From the NCBI GenBank assembly GCA_028829895.1, contig CM054180.1, forward strand, positions 92,629,135 through 92,693,134: DNA of 64,000 nucleotides, written 5' to 3'. This document shows positions 11,228 to 24,747 of this stretch, one piece after another. The notes beneath the pieces are model-generated. The model was not told the DNA's origin and ran no database searches. It saw only the letters and a program-made list of their open reading frames with translations. Made by a program: the position numbers and the translations under genes. Positions within the stretch are counted from its first letter, which is position 1. Each line of letters begins with the position of its first letter. This DNA comes from Sinotaia quadrata. Lineage: Eukaryota; Mollusca; Gastropoda; Architaenioglossa; Viviparidae.

Positions 11228-11518
11228 TAACTATCGAACACAAATGCATAACGAAAGTTGGCGAATCTTGTATTGCCTATCGAATTTTCAGGAGTCTTTC
11301 AGCAAGTTGGTACAAGCCAGTGACTGTCTGTAACAAAGCAAAACAAACAAGTGTTACCGTTTGGTTACAAGTTACTGATCTTAACACTCTTTATCATTAC
11401 AAGAAATAATGCAAAACACACAGCTCTTATGTGGGGTTCATCTCATAAGGTAATATTTTACAATCACTTTATAAAGTATGTGATTAGTTTTCCTGTTGAA
11501 AGGATTCAGTCATATGAT
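11228..11518. other. unassigned AT-rich DNA
   Basis: Two short open frames overlap here (11182-11611). I see no coding signature. Confidence 0.35.
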
Positions 11519-11640
11519 GATATATATATATATATATATATAACCCTATTCCCAGACTTAAGCGGACCAAATAAGCTTAAAAACCAGACTTATGTCGACC
11601 TACAGCAATAGGCAGACCGCCTCTTGGTCTGCCTAAGTTT
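11519..11640 (-). repeat. TA run plus inverted relative of the 33.2-kb repeat, with a 9-bp stem hairpin
   Basis: A TA run at 11519-11542 is followed by AACCCTATTCCCAGACTTAA and by sequence that, reverse-complemented, matches the GGTCTACC...CTGGTTTTTAAGC...AATAGGGTTATATA block at 33220-33300. At 11610-11634 AGGCAGACC and GGTCTGCCT form a perfect 9-bp stem with a 7-base loop. Confidence 0.65.
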
Positions 11641-13346
11641 CAGATTGTTCATTCTTATAAATAAAGCTTAATTTTGCTATTTTTCTCTCATAGTTTTATC
11701 TTTGTTGTTATTATCTTTGACATAAACCACTAAATTTCATATTTTAATAGTTTTTCCTGTGAGTTTTCATCGAAATTCGGGTGCGATTTTGAAGGTTGTA
11801 TACTTCGGGCATTATTGATATGCTTAAAATCCAGAGTTATGTAGACCGTTGAAAAAGTGGTTGTAACTATGTAGTTTGCGTGTATACTATATACTTCCTA
11901 AATGTCATCGTTTAGAAAAGAATGTCTTTCATCGATATAACTGATTAATTTTACTAAATTCAGTTTATTTCTACATTTAATTAAGCGTGAGGTTAGAGTA
12001 CCCTGTTGACAACGATTTTATGGTCACACTACGTACCTAATTAAACACAATATGGAAGTGAAAAGAATGCTCTGGAAAGGTAAAACTGAAACCGGCTGAT
12101 ATAATGTGTATATTAAAGTCATAATAATCAAATTAGAATCTCCATACACTTTAAAATAATTTTAAAACATATTTTTTGTAACTCGACTCGAACACGTTAA
12201 ATTGGATTGCTTCCCTTTTCCTGTATCACTGTTTAAGGCCCCAAAATGTATATTTTTATTTTCTACAAACTGGCTTAAATTAACGATTCAAGTGGCCTTT
12301 CTCTAGGTCAAGAAATTACTTTTACATCTATTATAAACAAATAGAATGCCGCTTTTGTGGTTTAAAGATTAGAATATTGCTTAAACTCGCTCAATCGAAG
12401 AACTGATTTTTTTCAAAATGGCGGCTTACGATTGTCTAGTACTGTAAGTGTAAGTAGGTTGCACAGAAACTATAAACTAAAATAAAGGCTAAAGGCTTAC
12501 TTAAATTTGATATTAATAATGATATTTAATTTCTCAAAGGAAAAAGCTACACAGTTTAAGAAGCATTATTTAAGTATTTTATTCTGAACTCGATCTCAAT
12601 GTACAATGACAGCCTATATTAGTTATGCATGTAAACAACAAAGAGCAAATTAATTGTTTGGTTTAAATTTTAACAATTATTGTATTTCCAAAAACGAATA
12701 AACTGTTACATTAAAAAGTCTGCTTAGAAATCAGTAGAGGATTATTTGCATAATTTTCAGAGTTTATTTTCTTGAAATCACCATTAGCTATATAGATTTT
12801 GCAAAATTATTGATTAAATAAGTTGTGGAAATATATTAGATTTTATAAATCAACATCATATGAACAATAGAATTAAATGTAACATTAACTATTTATTTTT
12901 ATTTTTTTATATGTCTATCTAATTATTACTCTTGTAATACAAGTTATTTCCATTTAAAGAATTGTGAAAGCACTAGAAGTAAAACTACTATTCAAAACAA
13001 AATTAAACCATGTGATACTTTGAAATATTTTTCAGATTTATACATAATATATTAATATTAGTATAATTGTAACACTGCAGATTTCATTAAGTCAGACCCA
13101 TTTGGTACTCTGAAATCTTGTTTACAGCAGATGACATTTTTCCTAGTGGATATTACTTGCCTCTGAAATACACTCCCAACTGGTATTTATTTGGAAAAAA
13201 TAATTAATTTCTATGCAACACTTTTATTAAATATTGACTTTTCCAAGGAGGATTGTGAGAGACTTGTGTAATATTCAAAATTCCTTTCAAGATAATATGT
13301 TCTTACCAACAAGAATAGCTATCCCACTTCTTTGTAATTAATTCTA

Positions 13347-13664
13347 ATTTATACATGCATGTTTGTAAATCAATTTCTGCATCATAATAATACATTCCAC
13401 CATTCATTTAACTGTGTACTGATGGATTTGACTTGTTATACATTGTCATAAATTTATAAATATCATTCAGCTTGTAAAATGCACTACTCAGTTGTTAAGC
13501 TCTCTAATTTATAGATGTATGTTGTAAATCCATTTCTGCACCATAATAATACATTCCATCATTCATTTTACTGTGAAATGATGGATTTGATTATTATACT
13601 AAATTATAGATATGTAAATATCATTCAGCTTGTAAGATGCACTACTCAGTTATTAAGCTCTTAT
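13347..13664. repeat. ~160-bp direct duplication
   Basis: Two diverged copies, each containing ATAATACATTCCA and TATCATTCAGCTTGTAA and ending near CACTACTCAGTTRTTAAGCT. Confidence 0.85.
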
Positions 13665-14202
13665 ATATTTCCAGGTCTTGAAAAAACACACTCTGCTATG
13701 TTTATAGCAGGAGTGCAATTATTACTGCTATGTAAATATAATAATTTCTAACAGTAGTAATAATACTGAAGTCCAAGAAACTGAAGAAAGATATGTCAAT
13801 AGAAAAACTGAATATTTACTGTTTCCATTTAACAAAACTGTTTGAATAGTGATAGTGATAGTTAACATGTTCATAATGTATAACTGAAAGTTACAGGGCA
13901 ATATTATATACAGTTAATACAGCTTATATAGCTACAAAATGATCATGGATTAGGAAAGTTGTTAAAAAATAATAGAACATACTACCAGACATATAATAGA
14001 TAACCTGAAATAAGACAACTACCTTATATTCAGTTATTCAGTTAATAGTTAAATACACTAATAAAAAAAATAAAACATAAATAATAAGATTGTTGCATTG
14101 TATGAAGCAAATAAAGTAGCACTAAAGTGACAAATCCATTATGTTTTCAGCTTGTGTTGTATACAACACTTTAGACTCTCACTCACTGATCCACTATTAA
14201 AA

Positions 14203-14355
14203 ATCACTAATCTTGTGAATACATATGAAATATTTTCTTAATAATAGAACTGACTCAGATTGGATTATGAGACTATTAAAAATATGTAATGTTGCAAATA
14301 CATATGAAATATTTTCTTAATAGTAGAACTGACACATATTGGATTATGAGACTAT
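14203..14355. repeat. ~78-bp direct duplication
   Basis: Two copies containing AATACATATGAAATATTTTC and GGATTATGAGACTATTA. Confidence 0.85.
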
Positions 14356-15477
14356 TATTAGGCTAGTGACTTTAATGAGGGATGAGGTACAGATATAATG
14401 TATTTTAATGTAAAGGATATCCAGCAATATACAAATAAATAATAATTTAATTTGGAATATATTTTAGTGTTCCAGAATGTCAGTTCTAAGATATGAATTG
14501 ATTATAAGAAATTGATAATAATAATAGTATATTACAAAATTTCACACTAAACAACAAAATTCACTAGCAAAAATGCCAAGTTCAGCATTTCAAATCTTAC
14601 ATATGCACATTGGATAAACTAAAAGATACATGAGAGCTATTAATAATATATGCCTACATGAGAAATTAAAACAATAATTATCATTTTAAAGTGGCTGTAT
14701 CTCTACTGGTCACAAAGAAACTTTTTAAATCTTATATTTTTTAATTTGCTCTATGGATCACTATGCTATAATTGATTTATACATTTATGAAAACTAAATG
14801 TTTTCTTTATATTAGCTGCAAAAACTAGTACTGTATTAATATAACTTATGTATATACATATATATTTATTTCAAATGTAATTTAGAGTAAGGGTGTGCAG
14901 CAAGTATTATTTCATCCAAAAGTAAAAAGAAAAATTTCAATTCGGTTCAAGTTTAGGATGATTGGAAACACAACTGTGTACAGAGATGCAATGAATATTT
15001 CTTTACTTCTTCAAATCCTTTACAACTATGAACAATAACTGTATTAGTCTCAAGACTGTGTATTTACAGTAGCTGATGCAATAGAGTAACTTATGTGGAA
15101 ACTATAGTTAGATTTAATTTCACTACAAAAAGAAATGACAATGTGTGCTATTTTTTGCAGTCCATAACGTTATTCAAAACTGTGTGGTAGTATTTAAAGT
15201 AATATTTATACTGGTAGTTTAAAAGTGAAATAGAAAAGATATAGAGCATTGTGAATGAAATGAAAATTGATTTATTTTTATAGATAAATAAAATACTTCT
15301 CCTTGTGGTTTTTGACTCGCACAAAAATGAAAGAAAAATAGAATACTCCTTTCTATCTTTTTTCTCTTAGCCAAATTATTTGACTATCAACTTTTAGCAC
15401 TGTCATATAGGTGCTACGAACTTTCTTGTGTCAGTTTTGCACGAATAGTAATTAAAAGTTTTCAGTCGAATTGCACT

Positions 15478-16565
15478 GCCCCTTTTGTCACGTGGAGAGC
15501 TAATTCCCTCAACTCTGTCGTGGTGGAGATAATGGGCTTTCTTTTGTCAACTCAAAGAGACCATCCTATTGTTCGTATCTTAACGGTTTATAGTGGGTTT
15601 TCCAAACACCCTGACCCCTGTCGTCTTCCTAACAGCCAGGCGGCTTATATCAAAAGTTAATCCTTCCTCCTCGCCTACACTCGTACACGTGAGAACAACA
15701 GTACCTATCTTTACTACTGACTGGCGATTGTTGTGCAAACATTTTTTTCTTCTTAGCAGTGTTAGTGAATGGCTACGCATTCTTTCGTACTTCCATCAAA
15801 TCAACACTGCACACATTTATGTACACAAAGGTGTGTACGGTAGACCCAACAGCTCCATACACAATTGTCGTGTTTAAAAACAAGGGGGTCATTATACGTA
15901 ATATCGAAGGAGAGAAGTTATATGACATATATCTAGATGCAAAGTGTTACTCGATGCTATTTTTACTGCAATATTTAAGTTATTAAAACACAAAATTTAA
16001 CAGAAACAAAATCTAAATCAGGAATAAAAGATATATTCTAAAATTTATATTCGTTTTTTTTATTTACAGCTAATCCTAACCCTAACATTTCTCTTAAAAA
16101 AAAACACCAAAACTATCTCTAAAATTCCCTAACCATATTTTTTCTCTAACCTAAAACAAGAGAGTTGTGTATTGAGTCGCTTCTAATCAACGGTGAGCAA
16201 TGAGCGGGAAAATATCAGGAAAAAAGTCACAGGAAAAAAAAAAAGTCATAGGAAATAAAATCACAAGAAAAAAGTTACAGGAAATAAATTCACAATATAA
16301 AGTCAAAAGTGTCAGAGTGTATATGTTATAATACTTATTAACAGTAAGTGAAGCAGGAAAAGGCAAGGAGGTTAACAGCTCGCTCAAAATGTGTGTGATT
16401 CAAGTGTATTTTATATACCGTATAAAAGCTTTGTAATACATACATTTAGTTAATTAATTTTCAGTGTAAGTCGGTATGCTTGCTTATTATTGAGTGAATA
16501 ACAGTAAATGGAAGTAAGCGATGGCTCATTAGGATCCTCGTTCGATTCTCGCTCGTTGAGGGTAA

Positions 16566-16570
<5 letters not shown>
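15478..16570. repeat. long dispersed repeat, copy 1 (direct partner at 25541-26650)
   Basis: Starts CCCCTTTTGTCACGTGGAGAG. Nearly the same ~1.1-kb sequence recurs in direct orientation at 25541-26650. Small open frames (15593-15877 and its partner at 25657-26067) belong to the repeat; the partner differs by small indels, arguing against a conserved protein. The last 370 bases also form the outer part of the inverted-repeat arm below. Confidence 0.9.
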
Positions 16571-16650
<80 letters not shown>

Positions 16651-18180
16651 TACTTGCGAAGTTTCAGTTCTGCGGTAAATTGCTTTATATGCAAGTTGCT
16701 GGAGTCCTTTCAAGTCTTCTATAAATGTTTCAAACTTGTTCTACCAAAATTGATCAGAGGCTCCCACTTTATACAGTTTATCAGCTATTAATTATTCACT
16801 GTGTTAAATTTGTAACCAGAAAACGTTAGTTTGCCTTCACTCGTGCGTATAATCCAGCTAATCAAACGTAGGCATGACATTTTAAGGAGTGTGGCATCTT
16901 GGAAGAGCAAAGAGCACTTACTTCGCGATCAATCGATTCACCGCACTCCCTCAAAGGACTATGTGCTCTGTGTACATAGAAGCCTACATAACTTTTTCTT
17001 GTTTTCAGTGTTTCAAGCCGTAAGTAAGAAGGAAATACGCAATGTAATAACCAAACTGAAACTGAAACAAGCAAACTGAAACTTACTTAAAATCATGTGA
17101 AATATTGAAACTCGATTTGACAGTTATTTCAAAACTTTAATTAAACTAGTTTATTTGATATTAGGAAAAATATTAAAAGTTTAAACTAGTTTCATATATC
17201 ATCAAATAATAAGAAAGCTTCAATTAATAAACATTTCTATATGTGCCTTTGTACTTAGTAAGAAGAAGTGGCAGGAGAATGACCTGCTGTTTATTAGTCA
17301 TATGCTTGAATCATGAATCTATTTTTATTAATGCTATCATCCTTTTAGTTCATTCATATGTAATGCTTGTCTGTAAATGAGGTCGTGTGGTTTGCGTGGA
17401 ATGTGTACACGTTAATAAAACAAACAGATAGAGAGAAACAGAGTAGTAATTTACTAGATTATATTGTAATAATTCAGTGAATACACAAATGCGTTCATTT
17501 TTAAAGACACAAATGCCATATTATCTTGCTAATCAGTATTGGCATACAGCTTAATTTTCGCCAAACATTTTTATCTATCTCTCTATTGATTTGACGTTAA
17601 ATTGCTCGTAACATTGAGTAAGCAGATGCATTTCGATACGTGAAGAAAAAAAAATTTAAATGTGTAGTTTGTTTGTTTCCATTCTATTGGTTATTTTTTC
17701 TTTTCTTAAGGAAGATTAAATCAGCAAACATTTTTTTGTTTATAAAGTGAGTATGGAATGTCGTCTTTGTATTTAATAAAAAATGGCAAGAGAATGACCT
17801 TACAATAACTTTAGTATAATATTTTAACTTTATGCGCCCAATTATGAAAAAAACTACATTGTCTTCTTCTGCTTTGGTTTACAGAGTGACCAATAATATT
17901 TTAAAGATATCAAACGTAATACTAATTTACACCATCTCTGTTATAGAAAAATAAATATGGAAATACAGAATCTGAAATCAGTGAAACACGACTATAAAGA
18001 ATAGAGTAAGCGATATCTTTTATTCAAATAAAAGTGATCATTGCTTAGAGAAACCTCTTAAAGCGTTCTAAAAGGAAATAAGCATTATTTAAACTTTTAT
18101 TATGTTAATTAAGTAATTGATTTAATTAAAGAATATTAAGGCACTCTGATAGGTTAATTGTCTTCTTTTGTTGATTCTGA
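16195..18180 (+). repeat. inverted-repeat arm 1 (partner 23131-25180)
   Basis: About 2 kb that recurs in reverse complement at 23131-25180, 4.9 kb away. Landmarks in order: AGTCACAGGAAA tandem motifs, a tRNA-like GTTCGATTC motif at 16540, a TG repeat, TACGTACTTGCGAAG, GTAGGCATGACATTTTAA, and the inner end near TAGGTTAATT at 18151. Frames at 16831-17079 and 24214-24486 are the two copies of the same repeat-borne frame. Confidence 0.9.
16566..16647. repeat. TG microsatellite within arm 1
   Basis: Uninterrupted TG run of about 80 bp; the partner at 24697-24760 is a CA run. Confidence 0.98.
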
Positions 18181-18184
18181 TTCT

Positions 18185-20405
18185 GACAAAATGGAGCAAT
18201 ATTACAAATACCTCTTTGAACAAATAAAATGTTTCTGCGTGTGCTGAACCCGAATCTGAAGTTAGTTTTATTAAATTCCTCGTACTATTCCGCATAATTA
18301 GAAAAATAAAATTTTCACAAAAAAATTCATATTTCGAGAAATATGAAATATTATCGTTTCAAAATAAGCCACGAGTCTTCCTGTATTATCCTGCAAAATC
18401 TATCAAAATTTCAGCGACTTTAGTAGAAAACGCGATTTGGCGCCAAAATTTCTTTGTCTCAAAAAATCGACTTTACCTACTAATAATGCAAGGCGCTAAC
18501 TGAAGTCGACATTTTGAACAAAAGCTGAATTTCTACAAAACTAATTGTCAGAAAAGGACTAAAATTGGTAGGCATGAAACTAAATCCTTTGTGACTCGGA
18601 ATGTAAAATAAAAAGTCTGATATTCCAAAGAACTCTACAGAAAAACCCGTTCCTGCAACCCTTCTGCAAAAATTGAGTTTTCTTGATTTTTCGAAGCGTT
18701 CGTCTTTTTATCTGACGAACGCTTTACTCTACATGCATTAAATTCAGGTACCTAATGCACAACCATGGGTCTTATGACTTCTATTTATTGAGTATTTTTA
18801 GAGTAATCCATGTCGGAAATAATTAGGTTCAAACTACTTAAAATGGCCCATTTCCCGCTTCGGCTCGTTCGGATGGCCACAGTCACCTGTAATGTTACTC
18901 CTCAGCTCCGTTCTCAGGGATGATTTCGAAAGAGGAATCTATGGGCTACGTCCAGAAGTTAAGTGTATGATTGTATGTCTATAACTGCGCGCACCACAAT
19001 AGGGTAATCACGATGACCAAACTTTGCAAATCGGCCAAAGGTGCGAAAATATCCAAACGTCAATTCTGACAAATTGGCGCAATATTACAAATACCTCTTT
19101 GAACAAATAAACTGTATCCGCGTGTGCTGAACCCGAATCTGAAGTTAGTTTTATTAAATTCCTCGTACTTTAAGAGAAATGCGCATAATTAGAAAAATAA
19201 AATTTTCACAAAAAAATTCATATTTCGAGAAATATGAAATATTATCGTTTCAAAATAAGCCACGAGTCTTCCTGTATTATCCTGCAAAATCTATCAAAAT
19301 TTCAGCGACTTTAGTAGAAAACGCGATTTGGCGCCAAAATTTCTTTGTCTCAAAAAATCGACTTTACCTACTAATAATGCAAGGCGCTAACTGAAGTCGA
19401 CATTTTGACAAAAGCTGAATTTCTACAAAACTAATTGTCAGAAAAGGACTAAAATTGGTAGGCATGAAACTAAATCCTTTGTGACTCGGAATGTAAAATA
19501 AAAAGTCTGATATTCCAAAGAACTCTACAGAAAAACCTGTTCCTGCAACCCTCCTGCAAAAATTGAGTTTTCTTGATTTTTCGAAGCGTTTGACTTTTTA
19601 TCTGACGAACGCTTTACTCTACATGCATTGAATTCAGGTACCTAATGCACAACCACGTGTCCTATGATCTGTATTTATTGAGTATTTTTAGAGTAATCCA
19701 TGTCGGAAATAATTAGGTTCAAACTACTTAAAATGGCCCATTTCCCGCTTTAGCTCGTTCGGATGGCCGTGGTCACCTGTAATTCTACTCCTCTAATTGT
19801 TAGAAAAGGACTAAAATTGGTAGGCATGAAGCAAAATAATTTGTGACTCTGAATATAAAATAAAAAGTCGGATATTCGCAATATCTCTTGAGATAATAAA
19901 ATTCGTGCACCTGACCCCCAAATTTCTTTTTTTCAATTTTTTATTTGCTTGACTTTATATCTGTAAATAGAATTTTATACATATTTTTAATATAAAAAGA
20001 CACTATCAAACAACTGAAATAGTTACTCTGATTTAGAAAGCAATATTAATCAGTTCATGCATAAAGAATATTTATTGACCCTAATTAGAAAGTCGTTTTT
20101 ATCAGTCAATGATCAATCCTGCTATTTTTTTGTGTGTGAAATATATTTTAAACAACAAAATCCATCTGAATCCATCAAATTCAATATATGGTTGCAATAA
20201 ATTTATTGCATTGAGATAATTATAATGAATTTACAACCTCGTAATTTTACTCCTCAGCTCCGTTCTCAGGGATGATTTCGAAAGAGGAATCTACGGACTA
20301 CGTCCAGAAGTTAAGTGTATAATTGTATGTCCATAACTGCGCGCGCAACAATACGGTAATCATGATGACCCAATTTCGCAAATCGGCCCAAAGTGCGTGT
20401 CAGGC
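18185..20405. repeat. 880-bp tandem duplication plus a third partial, interrupted copy
   Basis: Copy 1 is 18185-19067, copy 2 starts at about 19068 with an offset of 883 bp and very high identity. At about 19795 the sequence returns to an internal point of the unit (CTAATTGTTAGAAAAGGACT), diverges, and resumes at 20235-20400 with the unit's end (CTCCGTTCTCAGGGATGATT). Contains no recognisable coding frame. It lies between the inverted arms. Confidence 0.9.
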
Positions 20406-20952
20406 GAAAACAAAACTTAGCCCGGCATCACTCCATAAACATTAAAAATTTAAAATAGTAAAATATAGATACACAAGGGGTATAGGAACAATAGCACAAA
20501 ATACACATTCAAATCATTCAACCAAGACACAAATTACAAGACTGACCAACCACTCCAAGACATTAGCAGGATGTTAGAGTTATACAAGACTGACCACACA
20601 TGGCTAGGGCACAGGAAATGGTTAGGGATCCAAGGGTCACTTGTAGCTAACTGATAGACTCACACTGAGCTATGGGCTAGGGTACAGGAAGCGGTCAGGG
20701 GATCAAAGGGCCACTCTTAGCTAACGGTAGAGGGAGGGGTTAGTTTTTAATTCATATTTAAATAACTGCAAATCAGAAAAAGGACACACCTGGTGGATCG
20801 CAGGAGAAATAATTCCTGAGTCATAAGGAAATGTGGAAATTCATATAACTTTAGAACTTCCCGACGGATCAACATCCTTGTACCCCACCCACCACAAAAA
20901 ATTACAAACAAACACACACACACACACATACACACACTCACACACACGCGCG

Positions 20953-20996
<44 letters not shown>

Positions 20997-21690
20997 AACA
21001 AAATAAAAACATCTTTTACTCCGAACGAGAATTACACCATGATACTCTTGGGGGAGAGGTTATTAATTTCTGCACAATCACTTACTTCCATTTCCTGTTA
21101 TTCAGTCTATAATATACGTGTTTATGGACACAATCATAACAACATATCTGAGTATGAATAAAATATATTATTAAATGTGTGAATTATAATATGAATTATT
21201 ATATGTACACGATATACAAATCGCACGCACGCCTTTTTTCCCGTGACTTTTTTTCCTGTGACTTTTTCCGCTCACCCTTAGATTGGACTAGATCGTATGA
21301 CGTTATTTTTATTACTGATTTTCTGTAAGTGACATTCTGGCATAGCGAACTCTAAATAATATTACTGCAGCTATTTGGTATAAATTTGCGACTTCATTAT
21401 TAGTAGTATAGATATCTCGATTTGAGTAGCTCTTTTTAATAGACTATTTCATCATCACCATTTCATTGCTGAAAAAGAAATGTCCATGAAAAACTAATAT
21501 ACAAGCCTCGACTTTAATTCTAAAGATGCAGATATTAAGTTTATATGAGCATTTTAAGTGTGAGACCATCTTTTAAGAGACAATGACTTGATAAATAGAG
21601 AAGCGAAACGGTGTAGTTAATTTGAACTGTGGGAGCACGACCGTACCACTGTAGAACATTAATTTTATATGTGAGTTTTGTAAAAGAGAA
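20406..21690. other. spacer between inverted arms with a CA repeat and a tRNA-like repeat module
   Basis: 20560-20730 holds two diverged copies of a GGCTAGGGYACAGGAA segment. 20917-20995 is a CA run with CGCG interruption, followed by a module (to about 21270) also found at 27790-28060. Ends with GTGACTTTTTTTCCTGTGAC tandem motifs. No gene seen. Confidence 0.6.
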
Positions 21691-22620
21691 ATTTTTTAGC
21701 CATGGATATTATTGACAATAATAAGAGCGGTTCAAAATTTGTGTTTAGCCCGACAAGAAACTCTGAATATAGAGCCATACTTTCTTTGAGGAGTCGTTTG
21801 GAACATTCGCCTTAATCATGAATATTTTATCAGAAACAAAATATCAAACACTAAAATCATTCATAAATCATCCTAGCAAACGCATAATGGTAACCATAAG
21901 TAAATGAAAATTGTTTTAAATCTTAGAATCTTCAGGTGTTCAATAGCACATAATAACTTAATTATGCAGAAATAGAAACCTCATAAATTTACCAAGTATG
22001 TTTTGCTAATGTTGTTGAGTGTATTTGAAAATACTGTACTATTTTATTGTATGTTTTAAACAAGGCTCTCATTGCTTTACTTATTTTAAAAGCAGGGTTT
22101 TTTTGTTTGATAACTATGATTGGTAACTGTGAGTATATTATGTCATGAAGTAAGCTCACTTCGAATGAACTATACTATTAAAAATATGAATGAATTATAA
22201 TTTTATTTGACTGATGAAACTTGAAAATGCAGATGTATACGAATATAAGACTTAGTTTATAGTAAGGTGTCCGTGTTGTTTATGAACGGACGCGTAGTTC
22301 CTGTCAGTAAGTGAATGCAAAAGCATGCCTGGGGGGAATGACGATTGGGGATTATTCGCGTGGCGTGCTGTTCTTCAAGCTGCATTGCCTAACTGTACAT
22401 CAAAGTTATACAAAGTACCGCCAGCGAGAAACCTCCCTCCAAGCTCACTAAGTCTCTTCTTTACTGAAAGTTGATTTCACTCACACCAAGGAAGGGTTGT
22501 TTAGCCAGCGTCTTTTGTCTAAGGATTTTAAGTGGTACACAAGGCGTGAAAGTGATGTTGGAAAAATACGACAACAGAATGAATCTCTGCATGAATGCAT
22601 TCCAATTCTGAGAGCGAGTA
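21691..22620. repeat. dispersed repeat, inverted partners near 27660-27720 and 28790-29190
   Basis: 22190-22420 matches the reverse complement of 28790-29190 (GAACGGACGCGTAGTTCCTG and TACAAAGTACCGCCAGC), which holds an extra insertion. 21700-21730 matches inverted sequence near 27690. The plus frame at 22497-22715 runs into the TATC array and is not called. Confidence 0.75.
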
Positions 22621-22627
22621 GTCCACG

Positions 22628-22702
<75 letters not shown>
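22628..22702. repeat. TATC microsatellite
   Basis: About 18 TATC units, followed to ~22990 by degenerate TCTA/TCTG/TCCA-type repeats that create proline/serine-rich pseudo-frames. Confidence 0.97.
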
Positions 22703-22703
<1 letters not shown>

Positions 22704-23130
22704 TCTTATCATTAACGTTATATATTTGTCTCCTATCAATGTCAAAATCCCCTCTCTATCTGCCTGCCCGTCCGTCCACCCGTCTATCTGTTTCTTTCCT
22801 TTTCTTTTCTATCCATCCATCCACCCGTCTGTCTGTCTGTTTGTCTATCTATCTATCTTTCTGCCTATTTGTCTGTCGATCTGTACGTGCATCTGTCTTT
22901 CGATGGAACTGTCTACTCTCACATCCAAATTCTATCCATCTATTTATCTTACTAGTTACCAATCTACCTATCCATATATACTCGTCTATCTGATTGTTTT
23001 TATATTATTCGTACTGGTTGTCGCTTTGTTTGAATGTAGGATCTCAGCGAGTCTAGCTAGTACGTTATACGCAATTCGCTAGCGTTGCTTTCTATAAAAG
23101 CAGGAGGATTTTAAAAATAATAATATTGTT

Positions 23131-24692
23131 AAGCAGAATCAACAAATCAAAATAATTAACCTATCAGAGTGCCTTTATTTTCTTTAATTAAATCAATTAC
23201 TTAATTAACATAATAAAAATTTAAATAATGCTTATTTCCTTTTAGAATCCTTTAAGAGGTTTCTCTAAGCAATGATCACTTTTATTTGTATAAAAGATAT
23301 CGCTTACTCTATTCTTTTTAGTCGTGTTTCACTGTGTTCAGATTCTGTATTTCCATATTTATTTTTCTAAAACAGAGATGGTGTAAATTAGTATTACGTT
23401 TGATATCTTTAAAATATTATTGGTCACTCCATAAACCAAAGCAGAAGAAGACAATGTTGTTTTTTCATAATTGGGCGCATAAAGTTAAAATGTTATCTAA
23501 AATTATTGTAAGGTCATTCTCTTGACTTTTTTTAATTAAAAAATTCCATACTCACTTTAGAAACAAAAAAAATGTTTGCCGATTTAATCTTCCTTAAAAA
23601 AGAAAAAATAACCAATAGAATGGAAACAAACAAACTATACATTTTTTAAATGAATTTCTTCACGTATCGAAATGCATCTGCTTACTCACTGTTAGGAGCA
23701 ATTTAACGTCAAATCAATAGAGAGATAGATAAAAATGTTTGGCGACAATTAAGCTGTATGCCAATACTGATTAGCAAGATAATATGGCATTTGTGTCATG
23801 ATGAACGCATTTGTATATTCACTGAATTATTATTACAATATAATCTAGTAAATTACTACTCTCTTTCACTCTCTTTCATTTTTCTCTATCTGTTTGTTTT
23901 ATTAACGTGTACACATTCCACGCAAACCACACGACCTCATTTACAGACAAGCATTACATATGAATGAACTAAAAGGATGATAGCATTAATAAAAATAGAT
24001 TCATGATTCAAGCATATGACTAATAAACAGCAGGTCATTCTCTTGCCACTTCTTACTAAATACAAAGGCACATATAGAAATATGTATTAATTGAAGCTTT
24101 CTTATTATTTCAGGATATATGAAACAAGTTTAAACTTTTAATATTTTTCCTAAAATCAAATAAACTAGTTTAATTAAAGTTTTGAAATAACTGTCAAATC
24201 GAGTTTCAATATTTCACATGATTTTAAGAAGTTTCAGTTTGCTTATTTGTTTCAGTTTCAGTTTGGTTATTACATTGCGTATTTCCTTCTTACTTACGGC
24301 TTGAAACACTGAAAACAAGAAAAAGTTATGTAGGCTTCTATGTACACAGAGCACATAGTCCTTTGAGGGAGTGCGGTGAATCGATTGATCGCGAAGTAAG
24401 TGCTCTTTGCTCTTCCAAGATGCCACACTCCTTAAAATGTCATGCCTACGTTTGATTAGCTGGACTATACGCACGAGTGAAGGCAAACTAACAATGTTTT
24501 CTGGTTACAAATTTAACATAGTGAATAATTAATAGCTGATAAACTGTATAAAGTGGGAGCCTCTGATCAATTTTGGTAGAACAAGTTTGAAACATTTATA
24601 GAAGACTTGAAAGGACTCCAGTAACTTTTACAGTCGTCAGAGCCAAACTTGCATATAAAGCAATGTACCGCAGAACCGAATCTTCGCAAGTA

Positions 24693-24747
<55 letters not shown>

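Larger units (their letters stand above)
11641..15477. other. long AT-rich interval with two local duplications, no confident gene
   Basis: Largely low-GC unique DNA. A weak terminal-exon candidate on the plus strand at 13081-13166 (acceptor AACACTGCAG, 27 open codons to TGA, starting FIKSDPFGTLKS in phase 1) is noted but not called. Otherwise only the duplications at 13347-13664 and 14203-14355. Confidence 0.4.

Noticed and set aside
13081..13166. Plus-strand terminal exon candidate
   Set aside because: Only 27 codons with a weak pyrimidine tract; chance is likely.
15593..15877. Frame with a partner at 25657-26067 suggesting a duplicated gene
   Set aside because: The two copies differ by frame-altering indels and lie in a dispersed repeat with no codon-like conservation.
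16069..16087. CTAACCCTAAC motif resembling telomere repeat (also near 26165)
   Set aside because: Fewer than two full repeats and part of the dispersed repeat; not a telomere.
16831..17079. Frame duplicated in inverted orientation at 24214-24486
   Set aside because: Conservation follows the inverted repeat as a whole, not the reading frame.
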